In this document: piece by piece, positions 35,033 through 43,212 of the stretch
Layout of the letters: each line of letters starts with the position of its first letter
Position numbering within the stretch: position 1 is the stretch's first letter
NCBI RefSeq assembly: GCF_025917685.1
Contig: NZ_CP089518.1
Coordinates: 1,675,001 to 1,739,000, forward strand
DNA from: Bacillus cereus
Lineage (GTDB): Bacteria > Bacillota > Bacilli > Bacillales > Bacillaceae_G
Reading direction: 5' to 3'
DNA length: 64,000 nt
Notes under the pieces: generated by a model
The model's database searches: none
The model's input: the letters and a program-made list of their open reading frames with translations, nothing else
Told to the model about the DNA's origin: nothing
Made by a program: the position numbers and the translations under genes

Positions 35033-36665
35033 ATTTTACTAATTTTCCTAGTACGGGTAATCGTTGAACCCTATCACCGAGAATATGCGAAGCAAGTCCA
35101 CTCGTTAGTACGAATAAAAGATAAACAAGTCCTCCTGCTGCGGCGCATATAAACACAATGATCAGTGATTCTATATAAGATTGTCCAGGAATAATCCAGC
35201 TTATAATTGATCTTAATGCAATTACAACAGCAGACATTGCTGCGGAGTAAATCGTAATTAGAAATACTGTTTTTGCTGTTTCACCAATTTTGAATTTCGC
35301 AAACTTAACGATGCAGTACAGCATAATAATATTTGAAACGAGATATCCAAGAATTGTTCCAATTACAGCACCATGCCCACCGAATAAATGTAAGAGCGGT
35401 GTGTTCACCACAATTTTAACGAGAATACCGACTGAGAATGCAATCATTGTTTTTCTTTGATAATCAATTCCTTGTAATATAGCAGCTGAAACTGTGAAAA
35501 TCGCACTTAATACAGCAGAAGGTGCAAATGAAATTAAATATTGTGATCCACCAAGTGCAATTTCAGGATTTACATAAACCATGCGGAATGCATCGTAAGC
35601 GATACTAGCTAAACCGAATGCGGCTGGGATAGTGAAGAATAACAACACTTGGAATATCTTTGAAATTTGTTCTTGTAATTCTTCTAGTTTCCCACTTGTA
35701 AATGATTTCGTTATAGCTGGAATAATTGTTAATGAGAATCCAGTTGCAAGTGAAGCTGGAATCATAATTAACTTTTGGGCATAGTTCGTTATATAAGCGA
35801 AGACTGCATTAGCGGTTTCTAAAGGCTCTCCCATTGCTCTAAGGACATCAGCTACAGTATATTGATCTACTAACGTATAGAGCGGAATTGCAATACCGAC
35901 AAATACAATTGGGATTGCATATCTAAGTAATTCCATATAAATATTTTTTAATGGAATATCGGATGCCCTTGACTTTAATTCACCTTCGGGAGGCTTTAAT
36001 CCGTTATATTTTTTCCAGTACAGCATTAAAATAGAGACGCTGGCAAGTGCCCCGATAACAGCACCAAACGTAGCAACTGCAACAGAAGAAGCTACTGAAC
36101 CCCCTAATAGTTTTGAGACGATAAAACTACCAACTAAAATGAAGACAACGCGTGCGATTTGTTCCACAACCTGAGAAACAGCACTTGGTTTCATATGTTG
36201 AAAACCTTGGAAATAACCGCGTGTAACACTCATAGCTGGTACGATAATAAGCGCGAAACTTAATGCTCGCATTGTAAGTGTTACGTCGGCGATAAATTGT
36301 GGATCGGGCGTTTTCGAGCGAATAATAAATTGTGATATGTACGGTGCTCCAATAAATAAAATTAAAAATCCTAAAAAGCCCATAAACAACATCAATTTTA
36401 CGCTAGAGTTGTATAATTTTTTACTTGTACTATAATCACCAAGTGCATTATGTTTTGCAACAAATTTGGAGACGGCAATAGGAATACCAGCTGTTGAAAA
36501 GCTTAATAAAATACCGTACCAAGAGTATGCATATCCGTATAAAGCGACCCCTTGCGTTCCAACTAATAATTGAAAGGGGAAGAAGTATATAAAACCTAAA
36601 ATTCGTGAAATCATTGTTGCACCACTTAATAAAGCAGTGCCTTTTAAAACTTTTGAAGTAGACAA
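35031..36665 (-). CDS. murJ: Lipid II flippase-like MOP-family exporter (MurJ/YtgP type)
   Basis: A 544-residue protein with about fourteen helices of the MOP (MATE-like) superfamily. The N-terminus VLKGTALLSGATMISRILGF is the usual MurJ/SpoVB family start. Positively charged residues in SKFVAKHNALGDYSTSKKLYN fit the lipid-linked substrate groove. Length equals that of B. subtilis YtgP as I recall it, one of the lipid II flippases; SpoVB and YkvU are paralogues and cannot be fully excluded. TTG start with SD GGAGGAAAG. Stands alone on the reverse strand. Confidence 0.8.
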   Translation of the reverse strand: MSTSKVLKGTALLSGATMISRILGFIYFFPFQLLVGTQGVALYGYAYSWYGILLSFSTAGIPIAVSKFVAKHNALGDYSTSKKLYNSSVKLMLFMGFLGFLILFIGAPYISQFIIRSKTPDPQFIADVTLTMRALSFALIIVPAMSVTRGYFQGFQHMKPSAVSQVVEQIARVVFILVGSFIVSKLLGGSVASSVAVATFGAVIGALASVSILMLYWKKYNGLKPPEGELKSRASDIPLKNIYMELLRYAIPIVFVGIAIPLYTLVDQYTVADVLRAMGEPLETANAVFAYITNYAQKLIMIPASLATGFSLTIIPAITKSFTSGKLEELQEQISKIFQVLLFFTIPAAFGLASIAYDAFRMVYVNPEIALGGSQYLISFAPSAVLSAIFTVSAAILQGIDYQRKTMIAFSVGILVKIVVNTPLLHLFGGHGAVIGTILGYLVSNIIMLYCIVKFAKFKIGETAKTVFLITIYSAAMSAVVIALRSIISWIIPGQSYIESLIIVFICAAAGGLVYLLFVLTSGLASHILGDRVQRLPVLGKLVK

Positions 36666-36830
36666 AATTCTTTCCTCCTACTCGTGCTGTCTTGCATTCA
36701 TCGTATACTACTATAAACCTGCTAGAGAAGTTAATACAGTATAAACCATAAATGTTCTAATACTATTCATACAAAAGTCATATTTTGAATTTTTGAATAG
36801 AATGTAATACATAAAAATTCAAAATATAAG

Positions 36831-36859
36831 TTGACACTATTTTTAATGTGTGATAAAAA
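36831..36859 (+). promoter_or_regulatory. Sigma-A promoter for the Phe T-box leader
   Basis: TTGACA followed at 17 bases by TAAAAA (a poor -10, alternatives shift by one base). It lies about 60 bases before stem I. Confidence 0.5.
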
Positions 36860-37076
36860 TGATAGTAATCAATTCGGAAAATAATATTTGGGCAATGAAA
36901 GGGTATAGTAGTGAAAATCTCCCTATTTCAGAGAGCTGATGGTTGGTGTGAATCAGTATATAGATTATTCATGAAGTTCGTCCTGGAGCATCTTTCATAA
37001 ATCTCATATTTTGAGGAAATGAAAGACGGTAGTTTATACCGTTATCAAATAAAGTGGTGAAGATTGTTTCACAACT

Positions 37077-37130
37077 AGGGTGGTACCGCGATATTTATCG
37101 TCCCTACGTATTTACGTAGGGACGTTTTTT
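37077..37130 (+). terminator. T-box module 1: antiterminator sequence and terminator
   Basis: AGGGTGGTACCGCG at 37077-37090, then stem CGTCCCTACGT/ACGTAGGGACG (11 bp, four-base loop) and six T residues. Confidence 0.92.
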
Positions 37131-37164
37131 ATTTAGGTCCTAACTTTGGTGTGGCTTCATAACT

Positions 37165-37219
37165 AGGGTGGTACCGCGATATTTTATCGTCCCTACGTAT
37201 TTGCGTAGGGACGTTTTTT
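37165..37219 (+). terminator. T-box module 2: antiterminator sequence and terminator
   Basis: Same T-box at 37165-37178. The stem CGTCCCTACGT/GCGTAGGGACG differs from module 1 by one base that leaves a G-T pair, so pairing is kept. T run follows. Confidence 0.92.
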
Positions 37220-37253
37220 ATTTAGGTCTTACTTTTGTTGTATCTTCATAACT

Positions 37254-37309
37254 AGGGTGGTACCGCGATATTTTTGTCGTCCCTACGTATTTACGTAGGG
37301 GCGTTTTTT
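37254..37309 (+). terminator. T-box module 3: antiterminator sequence and terminator
   Basis: Same T-box at 37254-37267. The stem CGTCCCTACGT/ACGTAGGGGCG again differs by one pairing-neutral (G-T) change. T run follows, 100 bases before the gene. Confidence 0.92.
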
Positions 37310-37409
37310 ATTGTTAGGGAGGAAGTGAACGTATTAGAAAAGAGTATGGATAGAACAATATAAATACCGGATTGTAAAACAGAAAAAGATAAAGAGAGGA
37401 GATTAACAA

Positions 37410-38747
37410 ATGAATTCACAGCAATGGACGTCGAAATTAGGTTTCGTATTAGCTGCAGCAGGTTCAGCGATTGGTCTTGGAGCGATTTGGAAGTTCCCGT
37501 ATATGGCCGGAATTGGAGGGGGCGGCGCGTTCTTCCTTATTTTCATCGGTTTCACATTATTAATTGGTTTACCGCTATTATTAGCTGAATTCGTTATCGG
37601 AAGAAGTACACAAAAAGAGGCTGTTGATGCGTATAGCGAAATCGCACCAAAAACACTATGGCCTTGGTTAGGTAAATTAGGGATTGTAACTTGTTTCATA
37701 TTACTTTCTTTCTACAGTGTTGTAGGGGGATGGATTTTACTATATTTATGGAATGCAATTACAGGTAGACTATGGGAAGGAAATGGGGCATACGAAGCTA
37801 CGTTTGGTGAAATCATTTCCAATCCATATTTAGCAGTTGGATCACAGCTATTATTCATCCTTATTACTATTTTCATCGTAAGTAAAGGCGTACAAAATGG
37901 TGTTGAAAAAGTAAATAAATATTTCATGCCAGCACTATTCGTTTTATTCTTTGTATTAATCGTTCGTGCACTTACATTAGACGGTGCTGGAGAAGGCGTT
38001 CGCTTCTTCTTACAACCTGACTTCTCAAACGTAACATCAGAAATCATTTTATATGCAATGGGGCAATCGTTCTTCTCACTATCTGTCGGTGTAGCCGTTA
38101 TGGTAACGTATAGCTCGTACTTACCGAAAGAAGAAAGTTTACCGCGTTCAGCATTTTCTATCGTAGCTTTAACGCTTGTGATTACATTACTTGCAGGACT
38201 AGCAATTTTCCCAGTTGTATTCGCATTTGGAATGGAACCATCTCAAGGACCTGGACTATTATTTATTGTATTACCAGCTATTTTCAGTAAAATGGCGTTC
38301 GGAAAATTATTCTTCATTGTTTTCTTATTACTATTCTTCTTTGCTACTATTACATCAGCAATTTCGATGTTAGAAATTAGCGTTGCATCTTTAACTGCAA
38401 AAGGTAAAGGAAAACGTGAAAAAATGGCTTTAATCGTTGGATTATTAATCTTCGTTGTTGGGGTACCATCAGCATTATCATTCGGTTTGTTAAGCGATGT
38501 GAAACCATTTGGAAAAACAATTTTTGATTTAGCAGATTATGCGGTTAGTAACATACTAATGCCACTTGGTGTTTTATTAGTTTCCATCTTTGTTCCTTTA
38601 AAAATGAAGAAAGATGTATTAATGAAAGAGCTTGGTGTAAGTAAAAATAAAGGCTATAAATTATTCGTATTATGGTTATTCTTACTTCGCTATATTGCAC
38701 CAATTGCGATTATTATCGTATTCCTAAATGTACTTGGAATTATATAA
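37410..38747 (+). CDS. yocR: Sodium-dependent transporter (NSS/SNF family), YocR-like
   Basis: A 445-residue NSS family symporter with eleven to twelve helices. TM1 is [26 protein letters not shown] (the unwound [14 protein letters not shown] sodium/substrate site), TM6 is [20 protein letters not shown], and TM8 contains [14 protein letters not shown]. Bacterial members carry amino acids with sodium. The Phe-specific T-box upstream strongly suggests phenylalanine, or an aromatic acid or precursor, as substrate; this is inference from regulation. SD AGAGAGGAG precedes the ATG by about nine bases. Confidence 0.92.
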   Translation: MNSQQWTSKLGFVLAAAGSAIGLGAIWKFPYMAGIGGGGAFFLIFIGFTLLIGLPLLLAEFVIGRSTQKEAVDAYSEIAPKTLWPWLGKLGIVTCFILLSFYSVVGGWILLYLWNAITGRLWEGNGAYEATFGEIISNPYLAVGSQLLFILITIFIVSKGVQNGVEKVNKYFMPALFVLFFVLIVRALTLDGAGEGVRFFLQPDFSNVTSEIILYAMGQSFFSLSVGVAVMVTYSSYLPKEESLPRSAFSIVALTLVITLLAGLAIFPVVFAFGMEPSQGPGLLFIVLPAIFSKMAFGKLFFIVFLLLFFFATITSAISMLEISVASLTAKGKGKREKMALIVGLLIFVVGVPSALSFGLLSDVKPFGKTIFDLADYAVSNILMPLGVLLVSIFVPLKMKKDVLMKELGVSKNKGYKLFVLWLFLLRYIAPIAIIIVFLNVLGII

Positions 38748-38753
38748 AAAGAG

Positions 38754-38790
38754 AGGTAGCGCATCGCTCTATGATTACGCTACCTTTTTA
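38754..38790 (+). terminator. Intrinsic terminator after the NSS transporter
   Basis: Stem AGGTAGCG/CGCTACCT with a 17-base loop and a TTTTT tail. Confidence 0.8.
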
Positions 38791-38927
38791 TTGCAGTTCG
38801 TTTACCGTTACGAACTAATAGCCCTTCTTAGATAATGAGTCTAAAATATCTTTAAAAAGTATGAAGATGCAAGGAGAAGAGATTTATCATATAATAAATT
38901 GAAAAAGGTACATTAGGAGGTGTTTAA

Positions 38928-39011
38928 ATGGCGATTATAATTCAATTGCCGGACACTGCAGCGTCTCATGCAAAGCCAAGTATGGAAATGGCGATACTTT
39001 GCGTGAGGTAG
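38928..39011 (+). CDS. Possible 27-residue peptide
   Basis: Starts at an ATG placed ideally after TTAGGAGGTGTTTAA and encodes MAIIIQLPDTAASHAKPSME and MAILCVR. No membrane helix or family recognised. A 10-base segment within it (TGCAAAGCCA, 38969-38978) is repeated in inverted form at 39060-39069 in the non-coding DNA downstream, so it could also be part of a structured RNA or the stump of a longer lost gene. The rest of the 38791-39110 gap shows nothing else. Confidence 0.4.
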   Translation: MAIIIQLPDTAASHAKPSMEMAILCVR

Positions 39012-39110
39012 ACAAGTAATATACAATCGCCTAAATGAGCTCGTATCATTTTTTATATTTGGCTTTGCACCTTATTGAAATGAACCATAAAAAATAAGGG
39101 GCGAGCAGAA

Positions 39111-39374
39111 ATGAAATACGTTAAAGCTGCGACGGTTTTACCAGAAAGTTTAATTATGGAAATTCAAAAGTATATACAAGGTGAAACAATTTACATTCCA
39201 AAACAAGAAACAAAACATTATAAATGGGGTACACGATCTGGAGGAAGAAAACAGCTGGATGAAAGAAATAAAGCAATTAAAGAAGCATTTAAAAGCGGAA
39301 GTGCTATTCATCAACTTGCAGAAGAGTATTTTCTTTCCGGAGAAACGATTAAAAAGATAGTGTATTCTAAATGA
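39111..39374 (+). CDS. CD3324-family small HTH-like protein
   Basis: An 87-residue protein of the family known from annotation as CD3324. The N-half VLPESLIMEIQKYIQGETIYIP is typical, the middle is basic (ETKHYKWGTRSGGRKQLDE), and the C-terminus FKSGSAIHQLAEEYFLSGET-IKKIVYSK has a resolvase-like helix-turn-helix pattern. It probably binds DNA; targets are unknown. SD AGGGGCGAG before the ATG. Single gene unit. Confidence 0.78.
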   Translation: MKYVKAATVLPESLIMEIQKYIQGETIYIPKQETKHYKWGTRSGGRKQLDERNKAIKEAFKSGSAIHQLAEEYFLSGETIKKIVYSK

Positions 39375-39378
39375 AGAT

Positions 39379-39421
39379 AAAAGAGTCTAGTTCAAATATT
39401 ATTTTGAACTAGACTCTTTTT
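39379..39421. terminator. Intrinsic terminator after the CD3324-family gene
   Basis: Stem AAAAGAGTCTAGTTCAA/TTGAACTAGACTCTTTT; symmetrical. Confidence 0.88.
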
Positions 39422-39534
39422 GCTTTGTATGTATCGGATATATTGTGTATGAATGGGCAAGATAATAGAAAAAATGTGCCGTTTTTTTACTAGAATATAG
39501 AGCATTTGAGTGGAAAGCAGAAAGGTGAGCATAT

Positions 39535-40221
39535 ATGAATCATTTAGGACAAATAACGATAGAACTATTTTTTGGTTTTTTTGTTCTATTGGTTGCTACA
39601 AAAATATTAGGGAAAACACAAATATCGCAGTTAACGCCTTTTGATTTTATTTCTGCTATTGTTCTCGGAGAATTGGTCGGAAATACTATATATGACCCGA
39701 AAATAAAAGTATGGTCTATTTTATATGCAGTACTTGTATGGGTAGTGTTAATTTATATTATAGAAGTAATAACGCAAAAATTTAGAGGGACGAGAAGTTT
39801 TTTTGAAGGCTCTCCGTCAATCATTATCCGTAATGGATATATTGACCGGGAACAACTAAGTTCAAATCATTTGGACATAAACCAATTACAGCAAATGCTA
39901 CGGCAGCAAAAAGATATTTTTTCAATCCGGGAAGTTGAGTTTATGATTTTGGAACCTAACGGAAACGTAAGTGTTCTGAAAAAAAGTAAATATGAATCTC
40001 CCACTATAAATGATTTAAGTTTAAAAAATAAGCCTGTATACTTACCGATTTCATTAATTAGTGATGGAAAAGTAGTGAAAGATAATTTGAGGGAAGCAGG
40101 TTTTGATGAAGGATGGCTTTATAAACAAATAAAACAAAAAGGGATTACTAAATTTGAGGATGTATTATATGCAGAATGGAAAACAGATGATGGTTTCTTT
40201 TGTCAGGAAATGCAGCGGTAG
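39535..40221 (+). CDS. DUF421 membrane protein (YetF/YcaP family)
   Basis: A 228-residue protein with three N-terminal helices (ITIELFFGFFVLLVATKILG, FISAIVLGELVGNTIY, WSILYAVLVWVVLIYIIEVI). A cytosolic DUF421 domain follows: LTPFDFISAIVLGELVG, EGSPSIIIRNGYIDREQL, REVEFMILEPNGNVSVLKKS. Members of this family in Bacillus include spore-membrane proteins (YetF, YrbG, YkjA). Function here is not known. SD AAAGGTGAG eight bases before the ATG. Confidence 0.87.
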   Translation: MNHLGQITIELFFGFFVLLVATKILGKTQISQLTPFDFISAIVLGELVGNTIYDPKIKVWSILYAVLVWVVLIYIIEVITQKFRGTRSFFEGSPSIIIRNGYIDREQLSSNHLDINQLQQMLRQQKDIFSIREVEFMILEPNGNVSVLKKSKYESPTINDLSLKNKPVYLPISLISDGKVVKDNLREAGFDEGWLYKQIKQKGITKFEDVLYAEWKTDDGFFCQEMQR

Positions 40222-40331
40222 AGAATAATCGATGTATGTAATATTCTTTTCTAAGTTATCTTTTACATATCAAAAAACGTAATCATTGTATACAATAAAA
40301 TTAGATCAACAATTTGTATGGAGTGATAAAG

Positions 40332-40973
40332 ATGGAAGCTTTTATTAGAAGTGATCAATATAATTTTATAAAGTCACAAGCTTATATTTTAGCAAATGGA
40401 CATGCGACGGCAAATGATAGAGGAGTAATTCAAGCGTTAAAATCACTTGCAATTGAAAAGATACTACATGTATTTGAGAATTTAACGGATGAACAAAAAG
40501 AGTTAATTGATACGGTATTAACAGTTAAAAATAGAGAAGATGCAGAATCATTTTTAATGAAAATAAATCCGTATGTAATTCCGTTTCAGGAAGTTACAGC
40601 ACAAACGTTAAAAAAACTATTCCCTAAAGCAAAAAAATTAAAACTGCCTGATATGGAAGAACTGGATATGAAAGAATTATCTTATTTAAGCTGGATTGAC
40701 AAGGGATCAAGCAGGAAATTTATTATAGCGAAAAATGATAAAAATAAGTTTGTTGGTCTGCAAGGAACATTTCAAAGTTTAAATAAAAAAAGCATTTGTT
40801 CATTATGTCATGGGCATGAAGAAGTAGGAATGTTTTTAGTTGAAATTAAAGGTGATGTACAAGGAACTTTTGTTAAAAAGGGAAACTATATTTGCAAAGA
40901 TGGTGTAGCTTGCAATCATAATATGAAATCGCTTGATAAATTACAGGATTTTATTGAGAGACTAAAGAAATAA
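40332..40973 (+). CDS. FusB/FusC-type elongation factor G-binding protein
   Basis: A 213-residue two-domain protein. The N-terminal four-helix bundle (FIRSDQYNFIKSQAYILANG) and the C-terminal treble-clef zinc finger with C-S-L-C-H and C-K-D-G-V-A-C-N-H match the FusB/Far1 family. These release EF-G trapped on the ribosome by fusidic acid. Many Bacillus chromosomes carry such a homologue, also named fibronectin-binding protein in old annotation. Resistance activity of this copy is not shown. The ATG six bases after GGAGTG is preferred over a TTG six codons upstream. Confidence 0.85.
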   Translation: MEAFIRSDQYNFIKSQAYILANGHATANDRGVIQALKSLAIEKILHVFENLTDEQKELIDTVLTVKNREDAESFLMKINPYVIPFQEVTAQTLKKLFPKAKKLKLPDMEELDMKELSYLSWIDKGSSRKFIIAKNDKNKFVGLQGTFQSLNKKSICSLCHGHEEVGMFLVEIKGDVQGTFVKKGNYICKDGVACNHNMKSLDKLQDFIERLKK

Positions 40974-40980
40974 AATAGAA

Positions 40981-41013
40981 GACCTCTAGTATTTAAACTG
41001 GAGGTTTTTATTT
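40981..41013 (+). terminator. Intrinsic terminator after the FusB-like gene
   Basis: Stem ACCTCTAGT/ACTGGAGGT (one G-T pair) and a T-rich tail. Confidence 0.8.
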
Positions 41014-41137
41014 TTTGAAGAAGAAGTAATAGGCTCCTTTGTAGATGTAGATTTATAAAAAAAGTTAGGTCATTTATAATAAAATGTGATAAAAATATCT
41101 ATTTGGATACAGTCGCTTATATGCAAGGAGGTAAAAC

Positions 41138-42034
41138 ATGGATTCCATTTTAGCGAAAGAAGTGGTATTAAAAGTGAAACGGTGGCCTAAAGATACGATT
41201 GCAGCGGGGCGTTGTCATACTGTTGGCCTAAAATCGGATGGCACGATGATAGCAGTGGGCCGAAATAAAGAAGGAGAATGTAATGTAAGTGGCTGGCGTG
41301 ATATTGTATCGGTCGCAGCGGGCAATGTCCATATGGCGACGAACACGGGTAATGCTCATACAATCGGTCTTAAATGTGACAGTACTGTGGTAGCAGTGGG
41401 TTGGAATAAGCATGACCAATGTGATGTAAACGATTGGCATAATATTGTATCGGTTGCGGCGGGATGGCGCCGTACCATTGGTCTTAAAGCGGATGGCACG
41501 GTGATAGCAGTGGGCCGAAATAAAGAAGGAGAATGTAATGTAAGTGGCTGGTGTGATATTGTGGCGGTCGCGGTGGGTGACTGGCATACAGTCGGTCTTA
41601 AATTGGACGGAACGGTGACGACTGTGGGTAATAATCGATATGGCCAATGCAATGTAAGTGGCTGGCGTGGTATGGTGGCGTTGGCGGCAGGTTATCTTCA
41701 TACTGTGGGTCTGAAATCGGATGGCACGGTGATGGCTGTCGGTAATAATAAACATGGTCAATGTGATGTAAGCAGCTGGCGTGATATTGTGGAAATAGCG
41801 GCAGGGAGTAAGCATACAGTCGCTCTTAAATCAGATGGTACTGTAGTGGCAATGGGTTCGAATGAGTATGGTCAATGTAATGTAAGCAATTGGAGTGATA
41901 TTGTAGCGATAGCGGCGGGGTGTGCACATACCGTCGGCCTTACATCTGACGGCACGGTGGTAGCAGTAGGTGATAATACATACGGTCAATGCGACGTAAG
42001 TAGCTGGTGTAACATCCGATTGCCTGGCAAATAG
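41138..42034 (+). CDS. RCC1-like seven-repeat beta-propeller protein
   Basis: A 298-residue protein made of seven tandem repeats of 38 residues with pattern HTVGLKSDGTVMAVGNNKHG then QCDVSSWRDIVEIAAG. Seven units fit one closed seven-bladed RCC1-type propeller. The unit is shorter than the eukaryotic RCC1 repeat (about 50). Repeat 1 has a nine-residue insertion (NVHMATNTG region). Each unit keeps a Cys (GQC/GEC) and a Trp. No signal peptide or membrane helix, so it should be cytosolic. Codons are richer in G and C than neighbours. SD AAGGAGG is strong. The function is unknown; such propellers mediate protein or nucleic-acid contacts. Confidence 0.85.
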   Translation: MDSILAKEVVLKVKRWPKDTIAAGRCHTVGLKSDGTMIAVGRNKEGECNVSGWRDIVSVAAGNVHMATNTGNAHTIGLKCDSTVVAVGWNKHDQCDVNDWHNIVSVAAGWRRTIGLKADGTVIAVGRNKEGECNVSGWCDIVAVAVGDWHTVGLKLDGTVTTVGNNRYGQCNVSGWRGMVALAAGYLHTVGLKSDGTVMAVGNNKHGQCDVSSWRDIVEIAAGSKHTVALKSDGTVVAMGSNEYGQCNVSNWSDIVAIAAGCAHTVGLTSDGTVVAVGDNTYGQCDVSSWCNIRLPGK

Positions 42035-42103
42035 TTAATTTACAATAAATCACTAGTAATATTATTCTATTTTAGGAGTAATTATGGAATAGGATATGTA
42101 GAT

Positions 42104-42138
42104 AAGAATCCCTTTTTAAAAGAGGTTCTTATTTTTTT
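42104..42138 (+). terminator. Intrinsic terminator after the RCC1-like gene
   Basis: Imperfect stem AAGAATCCCTTTT/AAAAGAGGTTCTT and a run of seven T residues. Confidence 0.7.
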
Positions 42139-42220
42139 CCGTAAAATGAGTGTCAAAATGGAACTTTTTAAAGCTAAAGTAGAAGATATAATTTATAAAT
42201 AAAGCATGAGAGGTGAAGGA

Positions 42221-42421
42221 TTGTTTAAAAAGCTTTTATTTTCTTTACCAGATATTTTACTTGTGTGTATTGTTTTCTACATAACATATACAAAAACTTT
42301 TAGTTTTGGACAGACGTTAGTAATTTCAATTGCAATCGGAATTATTGGTGGTCTTGTTATAAGAATTTGTAAGGATGTATTCACGTATATAAGGTGGACA
42401 ATTAAACAGAGGAAATCTTGA
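42221..42421 (+). CDS. Small membrane protein, 66 residues
   Basis: Starts at TTG after AGAGGTGAAGGA (an ATG five codons earlier would bury that SD). Two hydrophobic helices (LPDILLVCIVFYITYTK and TLVISIAIGIIGGLVIRI) and a basic C-terminus YIRWTIKQRKS. No family recognised. A 31-residue membrane peptide gene follows 31 bases later, so they probably form a two-gene unit before a shared terminator. Confidence 0.65.
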   Translation: MFKKLLFSLPDILLVCIVFYITYTKTFSFGQTLVISIAIGIIGGLVIRICKDVFTYIRWTIKQRKS

Positions 42422-42452
42422 ATATGTTTAACACCTATTAGGAGGAGCGGAA

Positions 42453-42548
42453 ATGACTAATAAAAAGAATAGAGTGAAAAACGAAATAGCACTTTGGACA
42501 TTAACAGCAGTTGTTCTTTTAATTGTATGGTACTTTTTTCAAAGATAA
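42453..42548 (+). CDS. 31-residue single-pass membrane peptide
   Basis: The ATG follows TAGGAGGAGCGGAA, an excellent SD. The peptide MTNKKNRVKNEIALWTLTAV then VLLIVWYFFQR has a basic N-terminus and one helix. It is too short for routine gene finders. Good SD, its position after another small membrane gene and an immediate terminator support a real gene. Function unknown. Confidence 0.65.
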   Translation: MTNKKNRVKNEIALWTLTAVVLLIVWYFFQR

Positions 42549-42586
42549 AAACGCATCGTACTTAAAAGAGCACGATGCGTTTTTAT
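42548..42586. terminator. Bidirectional terminator between small membrane gene and msrA
   Basis: Stem AAAACGCATCGT/ACGATGCGTTTT with T-rich flanks on both strands. Confidence 0.85.
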
Positions 42587-43122
42587 TATTTTTTCTGCCA
42601 ATTTTCTTGAATAAAGTCTTCACGGCCAGATTCTTTACGCTCTAAAGCATATTTCTCTGGATTCTTTTTATAGAAATGTTGGTGGTACTCTTCTGCTTCA
42701 TAAAAAGGTGCAGCAGGAAGAATTTCAGTCACAATAGGATCTTTAAACATACCGCTTTCTGCTAGCGTTTGCTTCGATTTTTCAGCAAGCTCTTTTTGTG
42801 TTTCATTATGATAAAAAATTGCTGTGCGGTAAGAGGGACCACGGTCAAAAAATTGTCCGCCATCATCAGTCGGATCGATTTGTGGCCAATATAAATCTAG
42901 TAATTTTTGATACGGGAAAATAGAAGGATCAAATGTAATTTGGACGACTTCTAAATGTCCAGATGTCCCTGATTTTACTTGTTCATATGTTGGATTTTCT
43001 ATATGACCTCCTGCATAACCAGAAATGACTTTTTGAATACCAGGAAGCTCATCAAATGGTTTTACCATGCACCAAAAGCAGCCACCAGCGAAGGTTGCGA
43101 GTTCGTATGTTTTTTCGGACAT
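42586..43122 (-). CDS. msrA: Peptide methionine sulfoxide reductase A
   Basis: Reduces methionine-S-sulfoxide in proteins. 178 residues with the catalytic GGCFWC (nucleophile C15) near the N-terminus and the conserved [22 protein letters not shown] region. The stretch [17 protein letters not shown] is the C-terminal signature. I chose the ATG ([11 protein letters not shown]) that follows TAGGAGGATTACAGC; the open frame extends 21 codons upstream without an SD. No msrB domain is fused and no msrB gene is adjacent. Stands alone on the reverse strand. Confidence 0.95.
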   Translation of the reverse strand: MSEKTYELATFAGGCFWCMVKPFDELPGIQKVISGYAGGHIENPTYEQVKSGTSGHLEVVQITFDPSIFPYQKLLDLYWPQIDPTDDGGQFFDRGPSYRTAIFYHNETQKELAEKSKQTLAESGMFKDPIVTEILPAAPFYEAEEYHQHFYKKNPEKYALERKESGREDFIQENWQKK

Positions 43123-43212
43123 TGCTGTAATCCTCCTAAATATATATGTTTTATATAGTATTATATAAATTGTTTTATTGCGCAATAAAAAAGATTTGAA
43201 AATATATGTTTT

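Larger units (their letters stand above)
36870..37310 (+). ncRNA. T-box leader, Phe specific (TTC), with three antiterminator/terminator modules
   Basis: One stem I (TTTCAGAGAGCTGATGG, GGTGTGAATC, ATGAAG-TTC-GTCCTGGAG) with TTC at 36977-36979 in the specifier position, so the ligand is tRNA-Phe. The T-box sequence AGGGTGGTACCGCG then occurs three times (37077, 37165 and 37254), each followed by its own terminator, with a period of 88-89 bp. The distal copies have no stem I of their own. All three lie before the transporter gene, so transcription must pass three stop signals. See the separate module entries. Confidence 0.93.

Noticed and set aside
37077..37310. Regular 88-89 bp repeats resembling a CRISPR or tandem repeat array
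   Set aside because: Each unit contains a T-box core and an intrinsic terminator, there are no variable spacers of CRISPR type and no cas genes are present.
41228..41815. Long reverse-strand open frame of 195 codons opposite the RCC1-like gene
   Set aside because: It is a mirror of the repeat composition, gives a Tyr/His-rich low-complexity translation and has no SD; the forward frame has a strong SD and a known fold.
41236..41990. DNA-level repeats in the RCC1-like gene as a possible non-coding repeat array
   Set aside because: The repeats stay in one open frame and encode a regular 38-residue protein unit.
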